Assembly (NCBI GenBank): GCA_947629855.1
Contig: CANRFI010000004.1
Span: forward strand, 1-55,117
Source of the DNA: an uncultured Clostridia bacterium
GTDB taxonomy: Bacteria; Bacillota_A; Clostridia; TANB77; CAG-508
Length of the DNA stretch: 55,117 nucleotides
Direction: 5' to 3'
The translations under genes and the position numbers were made by a program. The notes under the pieces were generated by a model, which was not told the origin of the DNA, did not search any database, and saw nothing but the letters and a program-made list of their open reading frames with translations. Shown in pieces: positions 16,993-26,728 of this stretch (the stretch's first letter is position 1; every line of letters begins with the position of its first letter).

Positions 16993-18680
16993 TGAATTCT
17001 TTAATAAGAAAAATAAAAAAGGTAATAAAGGCAATTAATATACAAAATATTAAATCAATTTTAAAATATATTAAACAAAATGGATTTAAAGGGTTATATA
17101 GAACTTGTGTTACTTATATAAAATATGGAAAAGCTGTAGTAGATGAATATGCAACTTGGATTGATAATAATGAACCTAAAAATGAAGAACTAGAAAATCA
17201 AAGAAAATATGAATCCTGCCAAAATATAAAATTTGATATTATTTTAGAAGATAAGCAAGAAAAATTAATCCAAAGTATTAAAAATCAAACTTATAGCAAT
17301 TGGTCTATTTTAGAAGAAAACACAGAAAATATATTACAAAAAGCAAAAGGAGATTATTTAATATGGATTGGAAAAGACATAGAATTAGCACCATTTGCTT
17401 TATATGAATTAGTTATAGCAATAGAAAAAAATGAAGGACAAGTTTTTTATAGTGATAATGATTTTAAAATAGATGAAAAAAGACAAAACCCAGTATTTAA
17501 ACCAGATTTTGCAATTGATACATTACTTTCTAAAAACTATATTGGAAATATGATTGTAGTAAAAACAAAATTTTTAGAGCAAAATCCAGAAATCATATCT
17601 AATATAAATTTAGATATTTACTATGATTTAATTTTAAGAATATCTGAAAAAACAAATGGAATTGTTCATATTTCCAAAGTATTATATCACGACTTAGCTG
17701 AAAAAAGGCAAATAGATAAAGAAAACCAAAAGGAAATTATTAAACAATATTTACAAAGAAATAATTTAAATTATACCGAAGTAAAAGATGGTATATATGA
17801 TGGAACATACAAAATAGAATATAAAATTATTGATAATCCAAAGGTCTCTTTAGTTATTCCAAATAAAGACCATATAGAAGATTTAAAAAAATTAATTGAA
17901 TCAGTTAACAAATCAACTTATAAAAATTATGAAATTGTAATAGTAGAAAATAATAGTAAAGAAGAAAAAACTTTTAAATATTATGAAGAAATCATAAAAC
18001 AGGATGAAAAAATAAAAGTAGAAAAATATGAAATAGATTATTTTAATTATTCTGCTATTGTAAATTTTGGTGTAAAAAAAGCAACTGGTAAATATGTTAT
18101 ACTGTTGAATAACGACATTGAGATATTAACCAATGATTGGATTGAGCAAATGTTAATGTATGTACAAAGAAAAGATGTAGGAATTTGTGGAGTAAAATTA
18201 TATTTCCCAGATAGAAGTATTCAACATGCAGGAGTAACAATTGGAATTAGAGGATTAGCGGGGCATAGGTATAGAGAAGTAGAAGAAAAAGACTTTAAAG
18301 AAACAGATTATATTAATATTGTACAGAATCTAAGCAGTGTAACAGCAGCGTGTTTTATGGTAGAAAAAGATTTATATGAAAAATTATTAGGCTTTGATGA
18401 AAAATTAGCAGTTGCTTTTAATGATGTAGATTTTTGCTTAAAAGTAAGAAAGTTAGGTTTATTAATAGTATACAATCCATATGTTTGTGGATATCATTAT
18501 GAATCTAAATCTAGGGGAGAAGATACAGAAAGTAAAGAAAAACAAAGAAGATTTGCAAAAGAATATGAATTATTTGTAAAAAGATGGTCAGAAGTAATTG
18601 CCAAAGGAGATCCTTACTATAATAAAAATTATCTTTTAAATACAGATATACCTAAGATAAATTATAATAAAATAGTATAA
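16992..18680 (+). CDS. glycosyltransferase family 2 protein
   Basis: 562 residues. Two GT2-like halves: a shorter, degenerate N-terminal one (KLIQSIKNQTYSNWSILE, GDYLIWIGKDIELAPFALYE) and an intact C-terminal one from about residue 285 (VSLVIPNKDHIEDLKKLIES, NYEIVIVENNS, YVILLNNDIEILTNDWIEQM with the D-I/D-x-E metal site, then GFDEKLAVAFNDVDFCLKVR). This is the arrangement of rhamnan and O-antigen GT2 proteins. ATG 16992 overlaps the previous stop, with GGAAGAGG upstream, indicating translational coupling. Confidence 0.85.
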   Translation: MNSLIRKIKKVIKAINIQNIKSILKYIKQNGFKGLYRTCVTYIKYGKAVVDEYATWIDNNEPKNEELENQRKYESCQNIKFDIILEDKQEKLIQSIKNQTYSNWSILEENTENILQKAKGDYLIWIGKDIELAPFALYELVIAIEKNEGQVFYSDNDFKIDEKRQNPVFKPDFAIDTLLSKNYIGNMIVVKTKFLEQNPEIISNINLDIYYDLILRISEKTNGIVHISKVLYHDLAEKRQIDKENQKEIIKQYLQRNNLNYTEVKDGIYDGTYKIEYKIIDNPKVSLVIPNKDHIEDLKKLIESVNKSTYKNYEIVIVENNSKEEKTFKYYEEIIKQDEKIKVEKYEIDYFNYSAIVNFGVKKATGKYVILLNNDIEILTNDWIEQMLMYVQRKDVGICGVKLYFPDRSIQHAGVTIGIRGLAGHRYREVEEKDFKETDYINIVQNLSSVTAACFMVEKDLYEKLLGFDEKLAVAFNDVDFCLKVRKLGLLIVYNPYVCGYHYESKSRGEDTESKEKQRRFAKEYELFVKRWSEVIAKGDPYYNKNYLLNTDIPKINYNKIV

Positions 18681-18697
18681 ATTAATGGGAGAAAATT

Positions 18698-20452
18698 GTG
18701 GATAACGTAAAAAAAATATTAAAAAAATATGGATTTGTAATTTTAATTTTAATATTTGCTATATTAAAACAACTATTAGTAACCAATATTCCAATAACAC
18801 CTTATCCAAATCAAGTTTGTGATGATGGAATGATGGTAGAAATGGCAAAAAACATAAGAGCTGGAAATTGGCTAGGAGAGTATAATAGTAATACTCTTAT
18901 AAAAGGACCAGGATTTCCTTTTATATTAGCAATTATAAATTATTTTGGACTTTCATATATAAATGTAATGAATTTGATTTATACAATAAGTTGTATTTAT
19001 TTTATATATCAATTGAAAGGTATATTAAAAACAAAAAAATCGCTTTTAGCTATTTATGTTGTATTATTATTTAATCCAGTATCTTATGCATGGTGGACAT
19101 TTCAAAGAGTATATAGAAATGGAATAACTTTAGCGCAAGTATTATTTATTATTGGTAGTTTATTTTCTATGTATAAACATAGAAAGGATAAAAAAATTAA
19201 TAAGATGGTGATACATTCAATAATTGGAGGAGTATCACTTGCTACAATGTATCTTACAAGAGAAGATGGAATTTGGATATTACCATATGTAGTAGTAGTA
19301 ATAGGAATAATAGTAATAAGTACAATTTTAGATTATTTGAAGAAAAAGAAAAATAACAATATTATTCATTGGGAAGAACTATGTAAAAAGATAGTAATTG
19401 CTGTATTACCGATAATAATATTATATACCTCTTTACATACAGTAAGAATAATAAATTATGCTTATTATGGAGTGTATGAATATAGTGAGATAAATAGTGG
19501 ATATTTTGGAAAAGTAATAAAAACAATCTATTCTATTAAGACAGATGAGGACATTCCATATGTTACAGTAACAAGAAAAAAAATGAATATGTTATATGAA
19601 TATTCACCAACTTTAGATTTAATCAAGCCAGAAATAGAAAATTGTATGGATGAATGGGATTACAATGATAGAAATCCAGGAGATACACAAGTAGAAGATG
19701 GATGGTTTTGGTGGTCATTAAAAGATGCAGTAGAAAAAAATAATTATTATAATGATGCAAAAACAGCAAATGAATTTTATAAAAATATTTATACAGAATT
19801 AAATACGGCAATTAAAGATGGAAAACTAGAGACACAAATGACAATGCCATCAAATTTAATGTCTCCTTTCAAAGGAAAATATATTTTAGAATTACCAAAA
19901 GTAATGTTAGAAATGACATGGTATATTATTAATTTTGATGAAGTAAAAACTGTAAATGTTGCACCAGATGTACCAAACGATGTAGCAGGAGTCGATAAAT
20001 TTGAAGCAATTACAAATGATTTAGCAGTAACAAATGTGCAAAATGAGAGCATTGATAATACTACTAAATATAGTGAGAAATATGTTAAAAGATTAAATAA
20101 TATAGGAGCATTGTACAAAGCAACAGGATTAATAATAACTATAATATCAGCAATAGCTTATATCATTTTAACAATTAGACTTATAAAAACAAAAGAAAAA
20201 AGAAAAAGTATAGATATGTGGCTATTATTAACAGGAGTTATATGTAGCTATTTTGTCTTAGTAGGAGGAGTATCATATAGTCATATATCAGCATTTTTTT
20301 CAAAGTATTATATGTACTTATCTGGTGCTTATCCACTAATTGGAATTTTCAGTATGGGTAGTATATGTTATTTATTAGAAAATATTAATACTAAAAAAGA
20401 TATCTTTACAACTAATAAACAAAAAGGTTATAATGAAGTAGAGAAAATATAA
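18698..20452 (+). CDS. polytopic membrane protein, GT-C glycosyltransferase-like
   Basis: 584 residues with about nine to eleven membrane helices. After the first helix an outside loop carries VCDDGMMVEMAKNIRAGNW, the aspartate-rich first loop typical of GT-C transferases that use polyprenyl-phosphate sugars, followed by LIKGPGFPFILAIINY. A large outside region lies between about residues 255 and 460. Start GTG 18698, with GGGAGAA upstream. Position between GT2 genes and a GtrB-like polyprenyl-phosphate sugar synthase (20471) suggests it adds a side-chain sugar outside the membrane; that role is inferred. Confidence 0.6.
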   Translation: MDNVKKILKKYGFVILILIFAILKQLLVTNIPITPYPNQVCDDGMMVEMAKNIRAGNWLGEYNSNTLIKGPGFPFILAIINYFGLSYINVMNLIYTISCIYFIYQLKGILKTKKSLLAIYVVLLFNPVSYAWWTFQRVYRNGITLAQVLFIIGSLFSMYKHRKDKKINKMVIHSIIGGVSLATMYLTREDGIWILPYVVVVIGIIVISTILDYLKKKKNNNIIHWEELCKKIVIAVLPIIILYTSLHTVRIINYAYYGVYEYSEINSGYFGKVIKTIYSIKTDEDIPYVTVTRKKMNMLYEYSPTLDLIKPEIENCMDEWDYNDRNPGDTQVEDGWFWWSLKDAVEKNNYYNDAKTANEFYKNIYTELNTAIKDGKLETQMTMPSNLMSPFKGKYILELPKVMLEMTWYIINFDEVKTVNVAPDVPNDVAGVDKFEAITNDLAVTNVQNESIDNTTKYSEKYVKRLNNIGALYKATGLIITIISAIAYIILTIRLIKTKEKRKSIDMWLLLTGVICSYFVLVGGVSYSHISAFFSKYYMYLSGAYPLIGIFSMGSICYLLENINTKKDIFTTNKQKGYNEVEKI

Positions 20453-20470
20453 AAGAGAAAGGAAATAAAA

Positions 20471-21628
20471 ATGGAAAAAGAATTAGAATTAACTATTTTA
20501 ATGCCTTGTTTAAACGAAGCAGAAACAATAGAAACTTGTATTAAAAAAGCAAAAAAATCCTTGGAAGAAAATAATATAAATGGAGAAGTATTAATTGCAG
20601 ATAATGGAAGTACAGATGGCTCACAAGAAATAGCAACTAAAAATGGAGCAAGAGTAATAAATGTTCCATTAAAGGGGTATGGAAGTGCTTTAATAGAAGG
20701 AACTAAACAAGCATATGGAAAATATATAATTATGGGAGATGCTGATGATAGCTATGATTTTTCTAATATAATGCCATATGTAGAAAAATTAAGAGAAGGC
20801 TATGAATTAGTTATGGGTAATCGATTTAAAGGTGGTATTGAAAAAGGAGCTATGCCTTGGTCACATAGATATATTGGAACTCCAGTACTATCTTTTATAG
20901 GAAGATTATTCTATAAATCAAAAATAGGCGATTTTAATTGTGGAATGAGAGGGTATGAAAAAGAAGCAATTCTAAAACTAGATTTAAAAACTACAGGAAT
21001 GGAATATGCAAGTGAACAAATTGTACAAGCTACTTTGAATGGACTTAAAATTGCAGAAGTACCTACTACTCTAAAAAAAGACGGTCGTAGTAGACCACCA
21101 CACTTAAAAAGTTTTAAAGACGGATGGAGACATTTAAAATTTCTATTAATGTATAGTCCAAAATGGTTATTTCTTTTTCCAGGAATTATATTAATGTTGA
21201 TAGGATTAATAGGAACTATAGCATTTATTTTTGGAGATTTACACATTTCTAGTGTAGTATTAAGTGTAAATTCTAGATTATATTTTGGAGCAATGTTTGT
21301 TGTGGGATTTCAAATAGTAATATTTTCACTATTTGCAAAAGTTTATGCAATAAATAGTGGAATGCATCCAAAAGAAGATAAATTTACAAATATAATTCAA
21401 AAAATAACATTAGAAAAAGGATTAGTATTAGGAATTATTTTAACACTAATTGGAATAGGACTTTCTATATATGCTATTATACTATGGAAAAATCAATCTT
21501 TTGGAAACTTAAATCCTTTAGATGTTATGCCAATAACAATTAATGCAGTTTATTTAATGATTGTAGGTGTACAAATGGCATTTGCTAGTTTTATATTGGG
21601 AATTTTAAATATTAAATACAAAAAATAA
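20471..21628 (+). CDS. GT2 polyprenyl-phosphate sugar synthase (DPM1/GtrB-like) with membrane tail
   Basis: 385 residues. Residues 1-230 form a dolichyl-phosphate-mannose-synthase-like GT-A domain: LTILMPCLNEAETIETCI, VLIADNGSTDGSQEIA, KYIIMGDADDSYDFS (the DxD metal site), MPWSHRYIGTPVLSFIGRLF and FNCGMRGYEKEAI. The C-terminal 150 residues hold four membrane helices. Such enzymes move a sugar from a nucleotide to undecaprenyl phosphate, feeding a GT-C enzyme like the one encoded just upstream. RBS AGAAAGGAAA. Confidence 0.85.
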   Translation: MEKELELTILMPCLNEAETIETCIKKAKKSLEENNINGEVLIADNGSTDGSQEIATKNGARVINVPLKGYGSALIEGTKQAYGKYIIMGDADDSYDFSNIMPYVEKLREGYELVMGNRFKGGIEKGAMPWSHRYIGTPVLSFIGRLFYKSKIGDFNCGMRGYEKEAILKLDLKTTGMEYASEQIVQATLNGLKIAEVPTTLKKDGRSRPPHLKSFKDGWRHLKFLLMYSPKWLFLFPGIILMLIGLIGTIAFIFGDLHISSVVLSVNSRLYFGAMFVVGFQIVIFSLFAKVYAINSGMHPKEDKFTNIIQKITLEKGLVLGIILTLIGIGLSIYAIILWKNQSFGNLNPLDVMPITINAVYLMIVGVQMAFASFILGILNIKYKK

Positions 21629-21645
21629 TAAAAGGAAGAATATAA

Positions 21646-24600
21646 ATGAAAAATAAAATAATATCAATAATAATATTATTAATCATATTAGTTACTAACT
21701 TTTTATCAACAATTAGCTGGGCAAATGAAGATATAAACAAAGGAAAAACAGATGAAATAGTTGATACAAACAATAATAATGAGAAAAAAGAAGAACAACA
21801 AGAAATTACAGAAGAAGACAATATAAAATTAAATCAGGAAGAAACAGAAAAAAAATCAGAACAAAGTAATTCAAAAGAGTTTGAAACAGAACCAGAGCAA
21901 GATCAATCAACCCCAAAAGATGAATTAGAAGCTCCTAAATTAGAAGAAAAAGAAGAAAAAGGAGAACAAAAAGAAAGCATAGAAAAAGAAGAAAAACAAG
22001 AAGAACAATTAAATACAATTAATTCAGAATTTAAAATATCAACTCCTATTTTAGAAGAAGGAATATATGAAATATATTCAGAAGTAGGAGAAACAAGAGT
22101 TTTAGATATATATGGACAAAACAAAAATGATAGTACTAATGTAGAGATTTATGAAAGATTAAATCAAAACAATCAAAAATTTAAAGTAAAGTTAAACAGT
22201 GATGGAACTTATACATTTTTTGCTATGCATTCTAATAAAGTTTTAGATGTTAGTGGTAATGGTAAAAAGAACGAAACTAATGTAATTCAATATTCATATC
22301 ACAACGCAGACAATCAAAAATGGTATATAGAAGACAGTGGAAAAGGATATTATTATATAAAATCCAAATCAAGTGGATTATATTTAGATGTATACAGATG
22401 CGAAAATAAAAACGGTCAAAATGTGCAAATATATACTAAAAATGGAGGTACATCTCAAAGATTTACATTTGTAAAGGTAGTTACCTCTGGAACAAAAACA
22501 TTAGAAAATGGAATTTATAATATATACTCAAAAGTAGCAGATAACCGTTTACTAGAAGTTTCAAATAATGAAACAAGAAATGAAGCCGAAATAATAACAT
22601 CAACTAATAATAATTTAGCTAATCAAAGATTTCAATTTACTTATAATAATGATGGTACATATACAATAACAGCATTACATTCAGGAAAAGTATTAGATGT
22701 AAGATATGGAAGCGGGCAAAACAAATCAGTTGTTCAACAATATGAAAAACATAGTGGAGACATACAAAAATGGATTATTACAAAAAATAGTAATGATACA
22801 TATTCAATTATTTCGAAATGTAATGGTTTAGCTTTAAATATTAGTAATGGAAGTACTCAAACGGGAGCTAAAGTGCAAACATATAAGATAAATGGTAGTA
22901 AATCACAGCAGTTTTCAATTACTAAAGTAAGCAAAACAGAAGTTGGAAGCAAAACTCAAGAAGACGGAACATATAGAATTTTAAGCTATATAAATAATAA
23001 AAAACTTATACAAATGGGAGGCAATACTTCTTCAAATAGTGCAGAAATTGAAATGTGGGATAATACAAATACTCTTCAACAAAAGTATGAAATTACATAC
23101 ACAGGAGATGGATATTATAAAATAAAGTCAAAAAAGTCTAATAAGGTTTTAACAGTAGAAAATCAAAATCCAAAGGTAGGTAGTACTATAAAACAATCAG
23201 AAGATACTAATTTAGATACACAAAAATGGATTTTAAAAAAATATGGGGAAAGTTTATATGCAATTATATCTAAATGTGGAAATTTATATTTAACCTTGAC
23301 AGATTCCAATATTAAAAATGGACAAAAATTAAAACTACAAAGTCAAACCGATTTAGATAATCAGAGATTTATTTTTGTAAATGAAGCACCTAAGGATGAT
23401 GCAAATATTTCAAATGGAATATATCAAATTGTAACAAAAGGAAATAAAGTTTTAGATGTCTCAGGAGAAAGCCAACAAAATTCTGCTAATGTATTAATTT
23501 GGAATAATCAACAATCACAAAATCAAAAATTCCAGATTACAAAAATAGAAAATACAAATTATTATAAAATAATTGCTATACACTCACAAAAATCTTTAGA
23601 TGTTCAACAGGCAAACAAAAATTGTGGTGCAAACGTTATGCAATATGATTATACCAATAAAACAACACAACAGTGGCTAATAAAAGACTGTGGAAATGGA
23701 TATTATAACATCATATCAAAAGATAGTGGTTTGTATTTAGATGTAACAGGAGTTGGCATAAATGTTGCAGGAACGAATATGGAATTATGGTACAATAATG
23801 GTGGAGATGCACAAAAATTCAAATTATTAAGAACTAATATTATTAATAATGATTCTTATAGAATAACAAGTCAAGTAGATGGAAATAAGTATGTTAATGT
23901 ATATAATAATTCACAGGGGGAAAATGTAAACATACAATTAGATAAAAAAACTAGTGACAATAGTCAAATATTTAGAGTAGAAAGCCTAGATAATATTAAT
24001 TATAAAATTATTGCAAGACATTCAAACAAGATATTGACTGTTTTAGACAATAATAATGTAGTTCAGGCAACAGATAAAAATAGTTCAAATCAATTATGGA
24101 CAATAGAAAAGGTGGAAAATAATTATTATAAAATAAAATCAAAGGCTAATAATTTATATTTATGTGTAAAAGGAACTAATATAGAAGTGGCAAAAGAACA
24201 AAAAACATCAGCACAAAACTTTAAATTTAATAACTTAGAACAAAAAAAAGGAATTGATGTAAGCGAGTTTAATGGCTTAATAAATTGGGAATTTGTAAAA
24301 AGGTCAGGTATAGATTATGCTATTATAAGAGTGGGCTATAGAGGATACAGAACAGGAGCTTTTGCAGAGGACAAATATTTTAAACAAAATATATTAGGTG
24401 CAAAAAGAGCAGGTCTAAAAGTAGGAATTTATTTTTATACACAAGCTGTAAATGAAAAAGAAGCAAGAGAAGAAACTAATTGGATTGTAAATAAAATTAA
24501 GCAAGTAGGCTATGAAGGACGAATTGAATATCCAATAGTGATAGACACAGAAATGTCTGGAGGAAACCCTCCTGGTAGAGCAGATACATTAGATGTAGGA

Positions 24601-24870
24601 ACAAGAACCAAAGTATGTAAGGCATTTTGCGAAACGATACAATCAAAGGGATATAAACCAATGATTTATGCAAGTAAAAATTGGTTTTATAACAACTTAA
24701 ATGTTCAAGAATTGAATCAATATAATATATGGTTAGCACATTATACAAATTCGCCAACTAAATTATCTGATTATAAATATCACTATGAAATATGGCAATA
24801 TACAAATTTAGGTCAAGTAATGGGAATACAAGGAAATGTAGATATGAATATATGCTATCAAAGTTATTAA
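21646..24870 (+). CDS. secreted GH25 muramidase with five RICIN-type repeats
   Basis: 1074 residues. Signal peptide about 1-26 (KIISIIILLIILVTNFLSTI); a glutamate/lysine/glutamine-rich linker to about 135; then about five beta-trefoil RICIN-type units beginning near 144, 288, 440, 588 and 727, each starting G-I-Y-x-I-x-S and carrying Q-x-W/F ends; and a GH25 lysozyme domain from about 866: KGIDVSEFNGLINWEF, YAIIRVGYRGYRTG, YPIVIDTEMSGG (catalytic D-x-E) and WLAHYTNSP. It cleaves N-acetylmuramyl bonds of peptidoglycan. RICIN units bind sugars, so anchoring to the local polymer is plausible. No CGG shift occurs in its 1074 codons. Confidence 0.9.
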   Translation: MKNKIISIIILLIILVTNFLSTISWANEDINKGKTDEIVDTNNNNEKKEEQQEITEEDNIKLNQEETEKKSEQSNSKEFETEPEQDQSTPKDELEAPKLEEKEEKGEQKESIEKEEKQEEQLNTINSEFKISTPILEEGIYEIYSEVGETRVLDIYGQNKNDSTNVEIYERLNQNNQKFKVKLNSDGTYTFFAMHSNKVLDVSGNGKKNETNVIQYSYHNADNQKWYIEDSGKGYYYIKSKSSGLYLDVYRCENKNGQNVQIYTKNGGTSQRFTFVKVVTSGTKTLENGIYNIYSKVADNRLLEVSNNETRNEAEIITSTNNNLANQRFQFTYNNDGTYTITALHSGKVLDVRYGSGQNKSVVQQYEKHSGDIQKWIITKNSNDTYSIISKCNGLALNISNGSTQTGAKVQTYKINGSKSQQFSITKVSKTEVGSKTQEDGTYRILSYINNKKLIQMGGNTSSNSAEIEMWDNTNTLQQKYEITYTGDGYYKIKSKKSNKVLTVENQNPKVGSTIKQSEDTNLDTQKWILKKYGESLYAIISKCGNLYLTLTDSNIKNGQKLKLQSQTDLDNQRFIFVNEAPKDDANISNGIYQIVTKGNKVLDVSGESQQNSANVLIWNNQQSQNQKFQITKIENTNYYKIIAIHSQKSLDVQQANKNCGANVMQYDYTNKTTQQWLIKDCGNGYYNIISKDSGLYLDVTGVGINVAGTNMELWYNNGGDAQKFKLLRTNIINNDSYRITSQVDGNKYVNVYNNSQGENVNIQLDKKTSDNSQIFRVESLDNINYKIIARHSNKILTVLDNNNVVQATDKNSSNQLWTIEKVENNYYKIKSKANNLYLCVKGTNIEVAKEQKTSAQNFKFNNLEQKKGIDVSEFNGLINWEFVKRSGIDYAIIRVGYRGYRTGAFAEDKYFKQNILGAKRAGLKVGIYFYTQAVNEKEAREETNWIVNKIKQVGYEGRIEYPIVIDTEMSGGNPPGRADTLDVGTRTKVCKAFCETIQSKGYKPMIYASKNWFYNNLNVQELNQYNIWLAHYTNSPTKLSDYKYHYEIWQYTNLGQVMGIQGNVDMNICYQSY

Positions 24871-24937
24871 TAAATACAAAAAATATTTAATGATATGATA
24901 GTAGCGATTTAAAATAATAAAAAAGGAGTAAAATACA

Positions 24938-25798
24938 ATGAAAATTTTAATAACAGGTGCAAATGGAATGCTTGCAAACTCTGTAAAAAAAAGATTAGAA
25001 GGAAATGAATTAATCTGTACAGATGTAGAAGATTTAGACATTACAGATTACGAAGCAGTTTCAGAATTTGTACAAAAAACAAAACCAGAATATATTATAA
25101 ATTGTGCAGCTTATACTGCAGTAGATAAAGCAGAAGTAGCAGGTGAAATAGTAGAAAAAATAAATGCACAAGGACCAGAGAATTTAGCAAAAGCAGCAAA
25201 AGCAAATAATAGTATATTAGTTCACATCAGTACAGACTATGTATTTGGTGGAGAATTAGAAATAGAAAAAGAATATAAAGAAGAAGATCCTAAAAATCCA
25301 GTAACTGCATATGGTATTACAAAACTAAAAGGAGAAGAAAAAATAAAGGAAAATACAGATAAATATTATATTTTCAGAACTGCTTGGCTATATGGTGAAG
25401 GAAATAATTTTGTAAGGACAATGTTAAAACTAGCAGAAACAAAAGATGAACTAAGCGTAGTAGCAGATCAATATGGTTCTCCTACTTATGCAGAAGATTT
25501 AGCAAATATTATTTGCGAAGCAATTAATAAAAAAATACCATATGGTATTTACCATACAACAAATGAAGGATATACAACTTGGTATGAATTTACTAAAACA
25601 ATATTCGAATATGCAAAAGTTTCTTGCAAAGTAAATCCGGTAACTACTGAAAAATATATCGAAATGATGAAAATAACTCAAGCTAAAAGGCCAAAGAATT
25701 CTAAGCTATCAAAAGAAAAATTACTATCTCAAGGAATAAATGTTCCAAAATGGCAAGATGCATTAAAAAGATATTTAATAAAAGAAGGAAAAATGTAA
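24938..25798 (+). CDS. rfbD: dTDP-4-dehydrorhamnose reductase
   Basis: 286 residues, NAD(P)-dependent short-chain (extended) fold. KILITGANGMLANSVKKRL is the G-x-x-G-x-x-G nucleotide loop, INCAAYTAVDKAE the family A-A-Y-T-x-V-D-x-A-E motif, and DYVFGGE...NPVTAYGITKLKGE carries the catalytic Y-x-x-x-K. It performs the last step to dTDP-L-rhamnose. RBS AAAAAGGAG. First of five genes with rfbA, a membrane protein, rfbC and rfbB. Confidence 0.95.
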   Translation: MKILITGANGMLANSVKKRLEGNELICTDVEDLDITDYEAVSEFVQKTKPEYIINCAAYTAVDKAEVAGEIVEKINAQGPENLAKAAKANNSILVHISTDYVFGGELEIEKEYKEEDPKNPVTAYGITKLKGEEKIKENTDKYYIFRTAWLYGEGNNFVRTMLKLAETKDELSVVADQYGSPTYAEDLANIICEAINKKIPYGIYHTTNEGYTTWYEFTKTIFEYAKVSCKVNPVTTEKYIEMMKITQAKRPKNSKLSKEKLLSQGINVPKWQDALKRYLIKEGKM

Positions 25799-25846
25799 AT
25801 TAATATGTCAATTGAAGAACTAATAAAAATGGGAAGGGTGTAGTAA

Positions 25847-26719
25847 ATGAAAAATAGAAAAGGAATTATCTTAGCAGGAGGGAGTGGAACAAGATTATAT
25901 CCACTAACACATGCTATATCAAAACAAATTATGCCAGTATATGATAAACCAATGATTTATTATCCATTATCTGTGTTAATGGAAGCAAACATAAGAGAAG
26001 TATTAATAATTTCAACTCCAAGGGATATTGTTACTTTCCAAGAATTATTAGGAGATGGAAGTAAATGGGGAATGCAATTTGAATACAAAATACAAGAAAA
26101 ACCAAATGGACTAGCAGAAGCATTTATAATAGGAGAAGATTTTATTGATAAAGATAATGTTGCTATGATATTAGGAGACAATATGTTTTATGGATCTCAT
26201 CTTTCAGAAATGTTAAAAAGAGCAAATGAAAGAGAAGATGAATCTACTATATTTGGTTATCAAGTAAAAGACCCACGAGCATATGGTGTTGTTGAAATAA
26301 ATCAAGATGGAAAAGCAATATCAATTGAAGAAAAACCAAAAAATCCAAAATCTAATTATGCAGTTCCAGGTTTATATTTCTATACAAATGATGTAATAGA
26401 AATTGCAAAAAATATTAAACCATCTGCAAGAGGAGAATTAGAAATTACATCTATTAATGAAGAATATATGAAAAATAATAAATTATATGTTGAAACTTTT
26501 GGAAGAGGTATGACTTGGTTTGATACAGGAACACATGATGCTTTACTAGAAACAGCAAGTTTTGTTCAAACAATAGAAAAAAGGCAAGGAATGCAAGTAT
26601 GCTGCCCAGAAGAAATTGCATATCAAAAGGGCTGGATTACAAAAGAACAATTATCTAAATTAGCAGATAACTATATGAAAACAGACTATGGAAAATATCT
26701 AAAAGATATAATAAAATAG
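25847..26719 (+). CDS. rfbA: glucose-1-phosphate thymidylyltransferase
   Basis: 290 residues, the usual RfbA length. [20 protein letters not shown] is the nucleotidyltransferase signature G-G-x-[51 protein letters not shown] and [13 protein letters not shown] are family motifs. It activates glucose-1-phosphate with dTTP, the first step to dTDP-L-rhamnose. A GGGAAGGGTG ribosome binding site precedes the ATG. Confidence 0.96.
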   Translation: MKNRKGIILAGGSGTRLYPLTHAISKQIMPVYDKPMIYYPLSVLMEANIREVLIISTPRDIVTFQELLGDGSKWGMQFEYKIQEKPNGLAEAFIIGEDFIDKDNVAMILGDNMFYGSHLSEMLKRANEREDESTIFGYQVKDPRAYGVVEINQDGKAISIEEKPKNPKSNYAVPGLYFYTNDVIEIAKNIKPSARGELEITSINEEYMKNNKLYVETFGRGMTWFDTGTHDALLETASFVQTIEKRQGMQVCCPEEIAYQKGWITKEQLSKLADNYMKTDYGKYLKDIIK

Positions 26720-26728
26720 GAGTATAAT

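Noticed and set aside
21612..22124. Long open frames antisense to many genes
   Set aside because: They are hydrophobic, leucine/serine/phenylalanine-rich translations expected opposite lysine/glutamate/asparagine-rich coding DNA; none has homology or a ribosome binding site that outweighs the plus-strand gene.
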